Shown here in pieces: positions 21,060 through 31,005 of a DNA stretch of 64,000 nucleotides (position 1 is the first letter of the stretch; each line of letters opens with the position of its first letter). Origin of the DNA: Acanthosoma haemorrhoidale (lineage: Eukaryota; Arthropoda; Insecta; Hemiptera; Acanthosomatidae); contig CAKNEZ010000002.1 of NCBI GenBank assembly GCA_930367205.1, positions 1,584,343 to 1,648,342 of the forward strand, read 5' to 3'. A program made the translations under genes and the position numbers. The notes under the pieces are model-generated. The model was not told where the DNA came from, did not search any database, and worked only from the letters and a program-made list of their open reading frames with translations.

Positions 21060-21320
21060 GGTTGATATTCGCCCACATCCGGCCCTCCCCCGGGCAAGAT
21101 GGGACCGGTCAGCACAATGGATCCCACCCATCTAATAGGCCCAAGAGCAAGTGTTAATAAGACGCACCTTCGTTTCTCGGATAGGCCGAACGAAGGCCTA
21201 AAGAAATCCGAAAACTATTAGCCGTCGGGTATTTATTGCAGGAGGTTATTTAAGATAAATATTTATCATCCCATAGCACTTTCTTCGGGTGTCTAAATCA
21301 TTAGGAATAAATCAAACTAT
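21060..21320 (+). mobile_element. 3' end fragment of a Jockey-like element
   Basis: Matches 24310-24507: CATCTAATAGG(C/T)CCAAGAGCAAGTG through AAAGAAATCCGAAAACTATTAG to ATTAGGAATAAATCAA. In the 24.3-kb copy this segment is the 3' terminal part behind a Jockey ORF1/endonuclease, so here only the 3' untranslated end is left. Confidence 0.7.
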
Positions 21321-22014
21321 GATTTTCAGGAGGCAGACAGCACTATAATTCAAAATTCAAAATTACTTTCCTTGTAAATAAAGCTCCGTATTATTCAATT
21401 AGAAATAGTACATACAATGTATATATCATATAATAGTTGGATTTGGCAGCGTCGGGTTACTATAATAACCATTTTTCATATCAAAGGGTACCACAAACGA
21501 TGTTTGTTCTGGATATTAAAATAATTTTTAAGGGTATCTAGAGACTATATCGCCGCTCCTCACGACGTCCTCTAAAGGTGGAGCCCAATCCGAGGGATAG
21601 CCGGCCCGACGTATCATCAAATCTCCGGTGAATTATATTTTCAATATCAGCGATGAGCAAAATGATTTTATTTAAAAGAAAAGAAATTAAGTAAAATAAT
21701 GATAAGGTGAGCCTAATTTTATATATTTCAAAGACAAAATAGAGAAAGTTATTTTTAAATTAGCTAATCAAAACTGGGGTTTTTCATGTCAAAGACACTA
21801 CTCCAGGGAACAGACAGAATTAAACTTTTTGAGATGAAAAAAAAATTAATAAAAATAATAAGTTGGGATAACGACTGAAAGGATGACTAGTTCCGGATTA
21901 GTGAGGTCGGGATCAGTAAATGTTTACGGCTTACTACATACAGGAGGAGGTTTTATCTGTGAGCTAAGGATAAATAGGCACCAAAATATTATTGCGGGAG
22001 TCACTCGATTGATA
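21321..22014. other. No supported gene
   Basis: AT-rich spacer between the Jockey fragment and the second direct repeat. Nothing recognised. Confidence 0.45.
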
Positions 22015-22580
22015 CAATCATTCGAGATCATAGTTGGATTAGGAATTATGATTCATAAATAAATTTACAGCGAGAGTCTCTATTTAATTCGGTGGCAAAG
22101 TAAGTAAATATACCTAATATATTATGTGTAACTCCAAAAATAAAAAATCTTATAAAATATTGTCATTATAAATACTAGCAAATAAGATGAGGGAAATCTC
22201 AAAAATATAATAAATAATACGTTTTGGAGCGTTTACTAAAAAGCTCGGGAGATAGCTCGGTCGAAGTTGAAGGGTGGATACCGGGAATGAAGCTACACTA
22301 GCGCCACCTGTGTAATCATTAGCTAACCTGTGGGATCGAGAGGGATGCAGAGATATATGTACTAGTACGGGGAGGGAAATTTTTTCGGTGCGTTTAAACT
22401 ATTTATACTCGATAATATATTGTGTAGTAAGATAAATGTAAAATTTTTTTTTTATCACAGCATCTGGTGGATCGCATGACGGCTATTCATCTTCGACGAA
22501 TCCAGTTCAATCTCGCAAGTGCGGTTAGGTTTGACTTGGCAACTATCGGATTTGCCCAAATTATAGCATACTTACCTGGC
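22015..22580 (+). repeat. Direct repeat unit A, second copy with orphan U1 promoter
   Basis: Second copy of 19639-20254. It keeps the full conserved U1 promoter block and then only ATACTTACCTGGC (22568-22580) of the RNA. The following sequence is unrelated, so this promoter no longer drives a U1 body. Confidence 0.85.
22568..22580 (+). pseudogene. U1 snRNA 5' stub (13 nt)
   Basis: ATACTTACCTGGC equals the first 13 nt of U1 and follows an intact-looking promoter. After it comes unrelated AT-rich DNA. Confidence 0.8.
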
Positions 22581-22877
22581 ATATTCTTCATATTATTCAT
22601 ATTCTCGTTCTATCCTTCATTGAATAAGGACGTGTTTGAGTGTATGTGCGTTAACAATTGACTATCATTGTTAACAATGTTAGTCTAACAGTGTATTGCA
22701 CCAGACGTTGCTAGAAGACCGTTACAGCAGTTGAGTGGGAGGAATCTGCAGTGACGTCACAAAGATAATTATTATTATTATTACTTACGTACTTATTATT
22801 TATTATTGTTTTTTCGGACTGCGGTTCAGACACGGGGAAGGTGAAAAACCCCAGAGTTCTTAATATGGAGATTTCCC

Positions 22878-23081
22878 ATGAGTAAACGGAATCTCCAGAC
22901 ATCCCGGCTCCCGAGCCCTCCCAAGGGGGATTTATCAATCCCAAGAGAGTATGTAGAAACCGTACTCTCCCCCAGGCCCCAGAGGTTAAAACCTCCAACA
23001 CTTTTACCCCCCTTACCACAGCTCAACCAGAGGCCAGCACATCTGCCGCCCCCACAGCCCTCAAATCGCCACCCCCCCTAA
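22878..23081 (+). pseudogene. Jockey-like ORF1, N-terminal part
   Basis: The ATG at 22878 starts a basic, proline-rich frame (MSKRNLQTSRLPSPPKG...). A stop or frameshift near 23081 separates it from the rest of ORF1. This position and composition fit the disordered N-terminus of a Jockey Gag-like protein. Confidence 0.5.
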
Positions 23082-23286
23082 TATTAGGCCGCATAAACAG
23101 TTATGACCTAACCCGTCTGCTTACTGAAAATAGTGTGAGAAATTTCAGAATCTCACAAACACAACAGGACACTTAAGTCCTGTGCCATACTGTCTCTGAC
23201 CATCAAAGAACAGCTGCTGTGTTAAGGGAACTAAATATCCCTTTCCACACAATTGCCCCCGAGGCACAAAGAAGAACAAAAAATTC

Positions 23287-23934
23287 TTGCTCCACGGCTT
23301 CGATTTATTGCACCCGATCGAGGAAATAAAAGCCGATATTCAACAGCTCGGTAATATAATCGATGTTTATCGATTAAGGCAGTCCGACTATAACGGTGCT
23401 AAGACTGAGATCGAGCCGATCCTCGTTATCGGAGATCATACCTTAACTCAAGCTATGATCAAGCAAATCGGCCACATAAATAACGTACTCTTCCATGTGA
23501 GCACATTTCATGACAAAAGGGGCATTCCTATGTGCCTCAACTGCCAGGAGTACGGCCACACAATGCGGTATTGCTTTAAGCAGGCAAAATGCGTGAGGTG
23601 CAGCGAGCCTCACGAAACTAAAGGCTGTCCCAGGGACACCTCAATTTCCCTGAAATGTGCAAACTGCGGGGGTATTCACGTTGCCTCCTTTCAACAGTGT
23701 CCCCATAGATTGCAGCTCCTACAGGCCGCTGAAAATAGAAAGCAGGTTAAACAACAGAACACAGCCGGGCCGAGAATGGCCAGATATCAGCCTACTTCCC
23801 CCCCCCACCTCGTCAGACAGCCTCATATGCCTAGATGGCATCCAGTAACACCAGGGCTCCGGAAGTTCCCCCAGAGCCCCTACCACAACAAAACAATAAT
23901 TACAATAACAATGATGCCATCATGGCCGTGTTAG
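23287..23934 (+). pseudogene. Jockey-like ORF1 (Gag) with zinc knuckles
   Basis: About 215 codons without a true ATG at the start. The first part is the domain that precedes the knuckles in Jockey Gag (VYRLRQSDYNGAKTEIEPIL). Three zinc-binding motifs follow: CLNCQEYGHTMRYC, CVRCSEPHETKGC and CANCGGIHVASFQQCPHR. This nucleic-acid-binding protein would coat element RNA. The frame changes again near 23835. Confidence 0.85.
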
Positions 23935-24013
23935 TCAACTTGATCGAGTCAATGGACAAACTATCAGAGGCGGTAACCAAAATGATGAAAGATTTCAGAA
24001 AACTTGCATCTAA

Positions 24014-24349
24014 ATGAGTGTGCACGCAATTTTAAATTACAACGTCTGCGGCCTTACGCCCAAACAAGCCGACGTAGAAGTAATTCTACGGTGCCATACG
24101 CCAGACGTTGTCGTCCTTACAGATACCCGGCTGAAGAAAATACACTTCTGCCGCTTCCCGGGTTATACTGTCTACTGTCATGACACCCAAAGTACCTCAG
24201 GAGGAGTAGCGGTGTTAGTCAGAAACGGTATACCCTGTAGGAGACTGCCCCCCCCCCGTCAAGCTAGGCCCCGATCAATTTATTGTATATTAGATGGCGG
24301 TCAGCCTAACGTTTCCCGCCCATCTAATAGGTCCAAGAGCAAGTGTTAG
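24014..24349 (+). pseudogene. Jockey-like ORF2 endonuclease start
   Basis: The ATG at 24014 opens the APE-type endonuclease: ILNYNVCGLTPKQADVE (first conserved asparagine), then DTRL instead of the common ET/ES pair, and GGVAVLVRNGI. It would nick target DNA. The frame leaves homology after YCILDGGQ at about 24310, where the 3' terminal segment is joined, so more than 80% of ORF2 is gone. Confidence 0.8.
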
Positions 24350-24510
24350 TGGGACGCACATCCGTACCTCGGATAGGCCGAACGAAGGCCTAAAGAAATC
24401 CGAAAACTATTAGCTGTCGGGTATTTATTACAGTAGCATATTTAAGATAAATGTTTATCATTCAATAGCACTCTTTTTGGTTGTCTACATCATTAGGAAT
24501 AAATCAATTC

Positions 24511-24631
24511 GGCTTGGTCGGGAAGTGGAGCGGCCTCCGCCTGCCGAGTTGCCGCCCTTTCAGGGTGGTGGACGGGTCGGCAGGCTCTTCGGCCGCCATA
24601 GAACCATCAACTTAGAACTGGCACGGACCAG

Positions 24632-24665
<34 letters not shown>

Positions 24666-24689
24666 CGATGGCCCCAAGGGGCGATGACG

Positions 24690-24739
<50 letters not shown>

Positions 24740-24746
24740 TAAGCGT

Positions 24747-24778
<32 letters not shown>
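24511..24778 (+). rRNA. 28S: 28S rRNA fragment ending at the R2 target
   Basis: Contains GGCTTGGTCGGGAAGTGGAG, the block CATTGCGATGGCCCCAAGGG and the universally conserved GTAACTATGACTCTCTT at its end, the left flank of the R2 insertion site in 28S. Compared with the minus-strand copy at 29457-29819 it lacks about 117 bases after GTGGAGCGG. It is a displaced, deleted rDNA piece rather than a working gene. Confidence 0.93.
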
Positions 24779-25056
24779 TTCTTCTAATCCCTAACTGTTT
24801 TATTATACATTCTAAGTTTTCTAATTCCCTTAGTATAATTCTTATCTTGTTTTTTTATATCTTTTTCTTTATAGATTACTTTTCTTTTTGCTTAATCATG
24901 AGTTACAAGTTCGCAAAACTTAAACTTCCGGCCGGAATCAGACCAAGGTCGAGTTCTATTTCTGCGATGTCTGAAGTGGTGGGCGATGATTCGAAACCAC
25001 CAGAATTGGATACGGTGAGTGAACTTTTAAATCGGTTTTTGGTGAGTTAGGGGGAC

Positions 25057-25857
25057 TTGGAGTGTCCTGAGTTAGCATTTGAGTTTCTGCGAGATATACG
25101 GAATATAAAGGAGACAGTGACGGAGAACTTATTAAAGTCTGACAAGCTTTCAAAGACGTCTATGGCGTCTTTGTTGGCTATAGTCGTTAAGTATCCATCG
25201 CTGTGTCTGAATATGGCAGCGTGCATCGTGAAGTTGCAAAAGAGGGTGACGGAGCTGGAGACATCCATCGATTCCTGTCAGGTATTGATATCTTCGGTGA
25301 CGGACATCAAGGATGAAGTCAAGGGAGTAAAAGAGGCAATAAATAATACGCCGAGGGGGGCAGTCCGTAAGTCTGATGTTCCCCCTATCCCTAGTTGTCC
25401 CTCTGTTGCAAAATCCTATGCAGACGTGTTGGCTGCTCCTTCCCGTCCTGTTAAGGACGTGAGGGTGGTAGAGGTCCAGCCACGTCCTGATGTGGAGGGC
25501 TTGGGCACTGATGAGCTGATCAGGACAACTTTAAAAGGGGTTGTGAAACCGGCCGAGTTGGGTTGGCAGGTGGTGGGAGTAAGATCTCGGGGCGAGGCCG
25601 TGAGACTTAGTCTTGGGTCGAGCTCGGTAGTGTCAAAGGTTGTCAATCCAGAGGGATTGTCAAAGGCTGGCCTTATGGCTAGTCCTATCGGCAAAGAGAA
25701 GCCAAGAGTAATAATCTTTGATGTCCCTAAGACGGTTGAGACCAATCAATGCTTGTCATTGATTAGGTCTCAAAATTTTGCTTGCGACAAGACCTTTGAG
25801 GGGGAGTCCTGGGGGTCAGTGTCGCATGAGTTTTGGAGGCGGGACTCTTCTTTCTAA
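25057..25857 (+). pseudogene. R2-type element ORF, Gag-like N-terminal region
   Basis: About 266 codons. A coiled-coil stretch (VKLQKRVTELETSIDSCQ) is followed by SYADVLAAPSRP and IIFDVPKTVETNQ, typical of R1-type Gag proteins. A stop (TAG at 25048) separates it from a short upstream frame starting ATG 24898. At 25857 the frame ends, while the next frame reads KGRVFIDWSY, the entry to R1-type zinc knuckles, so a one-base shift lies near the G-run at 25797-25815. The same shift is present in the inverted copy. Confidence 0.75.
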
Positions 25858-25902
25858 AGGGAGGGTGTTCATTGACTGGAGCTACTGTAGTCGTGACCTA
25901 TA

Positions 25903-26055
25903 GTCGACAAGTATCCGTCGCTGTGTCTGAATATGGCAGCGTGCATCGTGAAGCTGCAAAAGAGGGTGACGGAGCTGGAGACATCCATCGATTCCTGTCA
26001 GGTATTGATATCATCGGTGACAGACATCAAGGATGAGCTCATTGGAGTAAAAGAG
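25903..26055 (+). repeat. Duplicated coiled-coil segment
   Basis: Near-identical to 25182-25336 (TCGCTGTGTCTGAATATGG through GACATCAAGGATGA). The duplication follows the truncated GTGTTCATTGACTGGAG segment and precedes the jump to the RT end, so it marks the rearrangement point of this copy. Confidence 0.9.
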
Positions 26056-26154
26056 TTTGACCACACTGGCGAGTGTCACGATCCGGTTAACACCGATGGG
26101 GGAGTAGATAGGATATCAAGGGCCCCACTGAAGCCATAGCAAAAATATGTCCTT

Positions 26155-26873
26155 TTGAAGGATTTTTTCCTGCCGAGTTTATACCATAGGATGGTCCTGT
26201 GTGAAACAACGAGGCCGTATTTGCAAGTACTGGACATGAGGATCAGGGCCACCTTGAGGCGGTGGTTGCGTCTCCCGGGGGACCTGCATTGTGCATTCTT
26301 CCACTCGCCGGTGATGTATGATGGGCTGGGGATTCCCAGGTTGTCCACCACTATCCCTTATTGGAGGGAAAGCCGCTTTGAGGGGGTTAAAATTGCGTAA
26401 GAGGAGAGGGGGTTAGGAGAGGAAGGTAAAGGGGGGCTCGCTAGGGATTATCCTGTTGGCGGACCGCGGCCCCCCCCCCATGGGTGGACGAGATTGGAGC
26501 GCTCCAAGCCTCTGCAGACGGAGTAGACCTTAGGGGGGCTAAGGAGGTAAGGGAGGCCACCCGTTGGGTGTACGCCGAGGGTTCCAGCCTGTCGGGCAGA
26601 GAGTGCGCCCGGTTTCTCCGTATGTTCCATGGCACTCTTCCGACGAGGATGCGCGTATCGCGGGGTGATAGAAGGTTGTGGATGGCAACAAGTTGCAGAG
26701 GGTGTTGCCGGGAGCTGGAGACCGCAGCCCACATCATTCAGAGGTGCCCGCGAAAGCATGGGGGTAGGATCCTGAGGCACCATGCCCTGGTGAAGTTTCT
26801 GGAGGAAGCCCTAGCGAGAAAGGGGTTCAAGATGTTCAGGGAAACCACTGTCGCCCATAGTACAAGGATCTAG
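26155..26873 (+). pseudogene. R2 reverse transcriptase end and C-terminal zinc finger
   Basis: Two frames (26155-26400 and 26484-26873) carry the segment after the R2 RT thumb: LPSLYHRMVL, RRWLRLPGDLHCAFFH and GLGIPRL. The zinc finger CRGCCRELETAAHIIQRC with H in PRKHGGRILRHHALV follows. These are hallmarks of R2-clade proteins. A stop and a frame change between the two pieces make it inactive. Confidence 0.88.
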
Positions 26874-27095
26874 AAGCCCGATTTGATAGTAGCTGGAGAA
26901 GGCCTGGCCAGGATCATCGCTGTTCAGATCGTTAATATCAAGGTGGACAACGATAAGGCTGGCCAGGTGAAGATGGATAGCTACGGGAAACCTTTGGTCA
27001 TCCGAGCTGTTGCGGCAATGACTGAGACCCCTAGTAGCAGAATTGAGGTAGTGCCCTTCACGTTGTCTTGGAAGGGGGTTCAAAAAATCAGCTGA
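26874..27095 (+). pseudogene. R2 restriction-like endonuclease
   Basis: After a TAG the frame continues with KPDLIVAGEGLARIIAVQIV, the catalytic PD..(D/E)xK-like core of R2 endonucleases. In the family the second acidic residue lies where this copy has alanine (IIAVQIV instead of a VxDVQxx pattern). The later K...Y motif is present (QVKMDSYGKPL). It would cut 28S DNA. Together the stop and the replaced acidic residue argue that it is dead. Confidence 0.75.
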
Positions 27096-27228
27096 TGTAA
27101 TAAAGAACATGGGTGTCACGGGGCGGGCACTACAATAGGCCTCGGAACGAGTCATCAGGGGCTCAGTCATGACGTACTCCAGGTGGTGGAGAGGACTCAT
27201 GACTGGCTCCTCATGACTGGCTGGTCAG

Positions 27229-28451
27229 TCATGACTGGGACCTGCAGCCATCGGAAGAGGAGGACCGGACAGGAGGGATGGCCGAGCGCATCAGTCGCAA
27301 CCACCAGGCACAATCACACATCTCCTCAGGTATCCCACGCTCCCGGAGGATGCGGTCGATGGCGGCATGACTGACACTGTCAAAAGCCTTCTTCACATCC
27401 AACCCCGCCATGCATAAACTTCTACTATTCCTCCATGCGCAATGAAGAATGGAATCCAGCATGAACACATTGGCAGCCACGCCATCATAACCTCTCCTGA
27501 ATCCGTTCTGCTCAGGAACATGAGTAACTATGCTTTCCAATCTGGCAACTAGGATCCCTTGCAGGTGACGCGCTATCAACGAGGCAACATAGATAGGCCT
27601 GAAGTCGCCAGGCCCATCTGCACTAGCAGCCTATGAATTATGGTAGTCCTGGCCCTCAACAAATCCGAGGGGACACGCCTCTCAAACAGCAGAAGGTCCA
27701 GGATAACCGCATTGACTCCCCAGGGGAGACCCCTCCAAAAAGAGGGGGCAACTCTATCGAGCCCAGCAGCCGATCGACCGGATGGGCAAAACGACACAAC
27801 CTCATTTTCAGACACGGGGCACCACACGTCTACGCCACCAGAAACAGACGGCCCAACCACCGCACCGCTGGGACACGCCCCCGAGGAAGCCTCGAGGATG
27901 GGAGCTCAGTAGTCATACAATTCACCGACAGACAAGGAGCCACTACGCGTGCCCCGGTCTAGAACACAAGAAGCTGCAGCAGACCGATCACTGTCCCAAA
28001 GCCTCTGTATCTCTCGGTACCGACGTCGCCGATAGCCAGCACAACGCTCCCTGAGGTCAGCCGAAGGCCTAGTGTGCACAAGCCCAGGAGAAGCCGAACC
28101 ACCCGCAGACACACCAGAGGCAATATGAGTCGAAACCCAGTCCGCCAATGGAGCATCCATCGGATGCCTGGAAAACACCTCATCGACCACTACCAACAAG
28201 CGATCAACACACAGGGTGGTATGGCCCTCAGAAATTTGAGCACACAACGACCGAAGCTCCATAGCCACGTCCTGACGCCTAAACAACAGAAGATTGCCTG
28301 AGACAACTGGGCCAGTGATGTCAGTGGGTGGGGCGTCATTACTCGCGGATGTTAGTTCGACAAGATACTGCAGATAATGAGACTTTGCCCTGGCACTCTT
28401 GATAGAATCAAAAGATCTCCAGGGAAAAACCTCAACCAATCTGTTGTTCAT
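27229..28451 (-). pseudogene. R2 Myb-like linker and reverse transcriptase, first half
   Basis: Three overlapping frames. 28451-27906 starts NNRLVEVFPWRSFDSIKSAR, the R2 Myb/linker region. 27860-27576 has SAAGLDRVAPSFWRGLP (the GPDG region, altered) and RTTIIHR. 27579-27229 has EQNGFRRGYDG, LDVKKAFDSVSHAAI and ERGIPEE, the palm with the first catalytic aspartate. The sequence ends before the YxDD box. It is assigned to the R2 clade from this motif series and the 28S location. Confidence 0.88.
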
Positions 28452-28490
28452 CCGATCGGAAATGCCTGCCGACCGCAGCCTGCACTCCTC

Positions 28491-28988
28491 TCAAGCAAGC
28501 AGAGCAAACTCCTCGAAACCCCATCTTCGCTTGACAGTCGTAAGACAGACCACAGCGTTCCACTCAACGGGATGAGCCCGTTTAACGTGTTGACTCAGAC
28601 CCCTACTAGACGAAAAACAACGCGTGCAGAACCGACAGACAAGACTGAGAGACATCCTTTGATAGTATGCACAATCATCCATAGAGTGGCCATGGGGTTT
28701 CCCGGAAAAACGGCAAGGCGGGCACTTAGCCGGCATACTCGCCTGAGGACAAGCAGCCTGCATATGCCCAGCCTCACCACAGTGCCTACAGATCTTCTCA
28801 CGCCTGTAGTTCCTCTTGGTGTGACCATAGTCCTGGCAACGCCAGCCCCTAGTCACCCAGACAATGTCCTTGACCCTACAGTAGCTCCAGTCAATGAACA
28901 CCCTCCCTTTAGAAAGAAGAGTCCCGCCTCCAAAACTCATGCGACACTGACCCCCAGGACTCCCCCTCAAAGGTCTTGTTGCAAGCAA
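28491..28988 (-). pseudogene. Gag-type zinc knuckles fused to R2 C2H2 finger
   Basis: A single 165-codon frame. GRVFIDWSYCRVKD leads into three knuckles. The first is degenerate (CQDYGHTKRNY, two cysteines replaced by tyrosine), the second is CRHCGEAGHMQAAC, and the third has the GKPHGHSMDDC form typical of R1 Gag. Without any stop it continues into CRFCTRCFSSSRGLSQHVKRAHPVEW, the C2H2 finger and RAHP signature of R2 proteins. A stop follows at 28491, after which the Myb-like segment resumes in the 28451 frame. Confidence 0.8.
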
Positions 28989-29340
28989 AATTTTGAGACC
29001 TAATCAATGACAAGCATTGATTGGTCTCAACCGTCTTAGGGACATCAAAGATTATTACTCTTGGCTTCTCTTTGCCAATAGGACTAGCCATAAGGCCAGC
29101 CTTCGACAATCCCTCAGGATTGACAACCTTTTACACTACCGAGCTCGACCCAAGACTAAGTCTCACGGCCTCGCCCCGAGATCTTACTCCCACCACCTGC
29201 CAACCCAACTCGGCCGGTTTCACAACCCCTTTTAAAGTTGTCCTGATCAGCTCATCAGTGCCCAAGCCCTCCACATCAGGACGTGGCTGGACCTCTACCA
29301 CCCTCACGTCCTTAACAGGACGGGAAGGAGCAGCCAACAC
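28909..29340 (-). pseudogene. R2-type element Gag-like region, minus copy
   Basis: Frames 29340-29131 and 29109-28909 correspond to the second half of 25057-25857 (LAAPSRPVKDVRVVEVQ, SKAGLMASPIG, IIFDVPKTVETNQ). A stop separates them, and the same end HEFWRRDSSF shows that the frame change into the zinc knuckles is shared with the plus copy. The N-terminal coiled coil is deleted in this copy. Confidence 0.8.
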
Positions 29341-29456
29341 GTCTGCATAGGATTTTGCAACAGAATTATATTAAGAATATTAAGAATTAAGAATTATACT
29401 AAGGGAATTAGAAAACTTAGAATGCATAATAAAACAGTTAGGGATTAGAAGAAAAG

Positions 29457-29486
29457 AGAGTCATAGTTACTCCCGCCGTTCACCCA

Positions 29487-29542
<56 letters not shown>

Positions 29543-30614
29543 CGTCATCGCCCCTTGGGGCCATCGCAATGCTTTGTTTTAATTAGACAGTAGGATTCCC
29601 CTGGTCCGTGCCAGTTCTAAGTTTATCGTTCTATGGCGGCCGAAGAGCCTGCCGACCCGTCCACCGCCCTGAAAGGGCGGCAACTCGGCAGGCGGAGGCT
29701 CACAGCAAGGAAGATCTGTGGTTGGCCAAGGCATGGGACCGAGCTAGGGTCCAGGTGGCAAGCGCCTTTTACCTCGCCAGGTCTGGCACGTTGGCACCGC
29801 TCCACTTCCCGACCAAGCCCGGCGCACCACGATCCTCAGAGCCAATCTTTTTCCCAAAGTTACAGATCGGGTTTGCCGACTTCCGTTACCTACATTATTC
29901 TATCGACCTTGGAGACCTGCTGCAGATATGGGTACGAGCCGGCGCGGTGTTCGTCGTGGCCCTCGCCCGGATTTTAAAGGTCCGAGGGGAAGATCCGGAC
30001 ACTGCTGTAAGTGCGGTGCTCTTCGCGTTCCGAACACTATCTCCCTCCTAGATGATTCCAGGGAACTCAAACGCTTATAGAGAAGAGACAACTCTCCCCG
30101 GCTTCTCCGGGTCATTTCGGGTCACCCCGACGAGTCCTCGGATGAGGGCCCGATGTGGAACGGTTCCGCTGCTGGGTTCCCGAATAGGAACCGGATTCCC
30201 TTTCACCCGAACAGTACCTTCCCGGTAGTGCAATGACCCAAGGCAGGTCTACACGACCCTTGATAGAGGGAGCGACCTGCCCGCGGTGAAGGCAAATGAG
30301 TCGTAACGGCAACCATTCTCTTCGGATTTCTCCTAGGGCTTAGGGTCGACTGATTCTTGTGCAACAGCTGTTCACAAGAAACCCTTCTCCACATCAGCCC
30401 TCCAGGGCCTCACTGGATAATTGGCTACTACCACCAAGATCTGCACCGGCGGCGGCTCCAGGCGGGCTCCCACCCAGACCCTTTCGCGCCACCGCCACGA
30501 CCCTCTTACTCGTCAAGGCTTAACGGCGATGACCCGTGAGGGGCAGCCTGCTTTGCTGTTGACGACAGATTATAGGAACGACGCTACAGCGCCATCCATT
30601 TTCATGGCTAGTTC

Positions 30615-30649
<35 letters not shown>

Positions 30650-30963
30650 ATTCCGACTTCCATGGCCACCGTCCTGCTGTCTTAAGCAACTAACGCCTTT
30701 TATAGTATCACGTGAGCGTCGAATCAGGTGCCTTAACTCTCCATTTGGTTCATGCCACAGCGCCAGTTCTGCTTACCAAAATTGGCCCAATGGGCTTTCT
30801 GATCCGAGTCACCGGCTTCACTTTTAAGCAAGCCGGAGCTCTCATCATTAGGAGTTTGAGAATAGGTTGAAGCCGTTTCGATCCCATCACCTCTAATCAT
30901 TTGCCCTACCGGCTGAGACTCGTCTCGTCGTGAGAGCCAGCTATCCTGAGGGAAACTTCAGAA

Positions 30964-31005
<42 letters not shown>

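Larger units (their letters stand above)
22840..24510 (+). mobile_element. Jockey-like non-LTR retrotransposon, internally deleted
   Basis: Order: ORF1 N-terminus, ORF1 zinc knuckles, start of the ORF2 endonuclease, and then directly the 3' terminal region that also occurs at 21060-21320. The reverse transcriptase is missing. The jump lies near 24310, where the endonuclease frame runs into the shared 3' segment. The element ends in AATAAATCAA at about 24508, immediately next to 28S rRNA sequence. Confidence 0.85.
24779..27200 (+). mobile_element. R2-type retrotransposon, plus-strand copy, RT deleted
   Basis: Begins directly after the 28S target CTCTCTT. It keeps the 5' region, the Gag-like N-terminal ORF and a duplicated coiled-coil segment, then jumps to the end of the R2 reverse transcriptase, the C-terminal zinc finger and the restriction-like endonuclease, and ends near 27200. 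RT fingers and palm are missing. Its first 1.1 kb is about 99% identical to parts of the inverted copy at 28880-29456. Confidence 0.88.
27229..29456 (-). mobile_element. R2-type retrotransposon, minus-strand copy, 3' half missing
   Basis: Begins on the minus strand at 29456 directly after 28S GACTCTCTT, the same junction as the plus copy. It contains the shared 5' end, a deletion of about 560 bases removing the ORF N-terminus, the zinc-knuckle/C2H2 region, the Myb-like segment and the first half of the RT. Near 27229 it abuts the 3' end of the plus copy, tail to middle. Frames are interrupted by stops. Confidence 0.88.

Noticed and set aside
23835..24017. Second ORF overlapping the end of Jockey ORF1
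   Set aside because: It looks like the asparagine-rich tail of ORF1 after a frameshift, not an independent gene.
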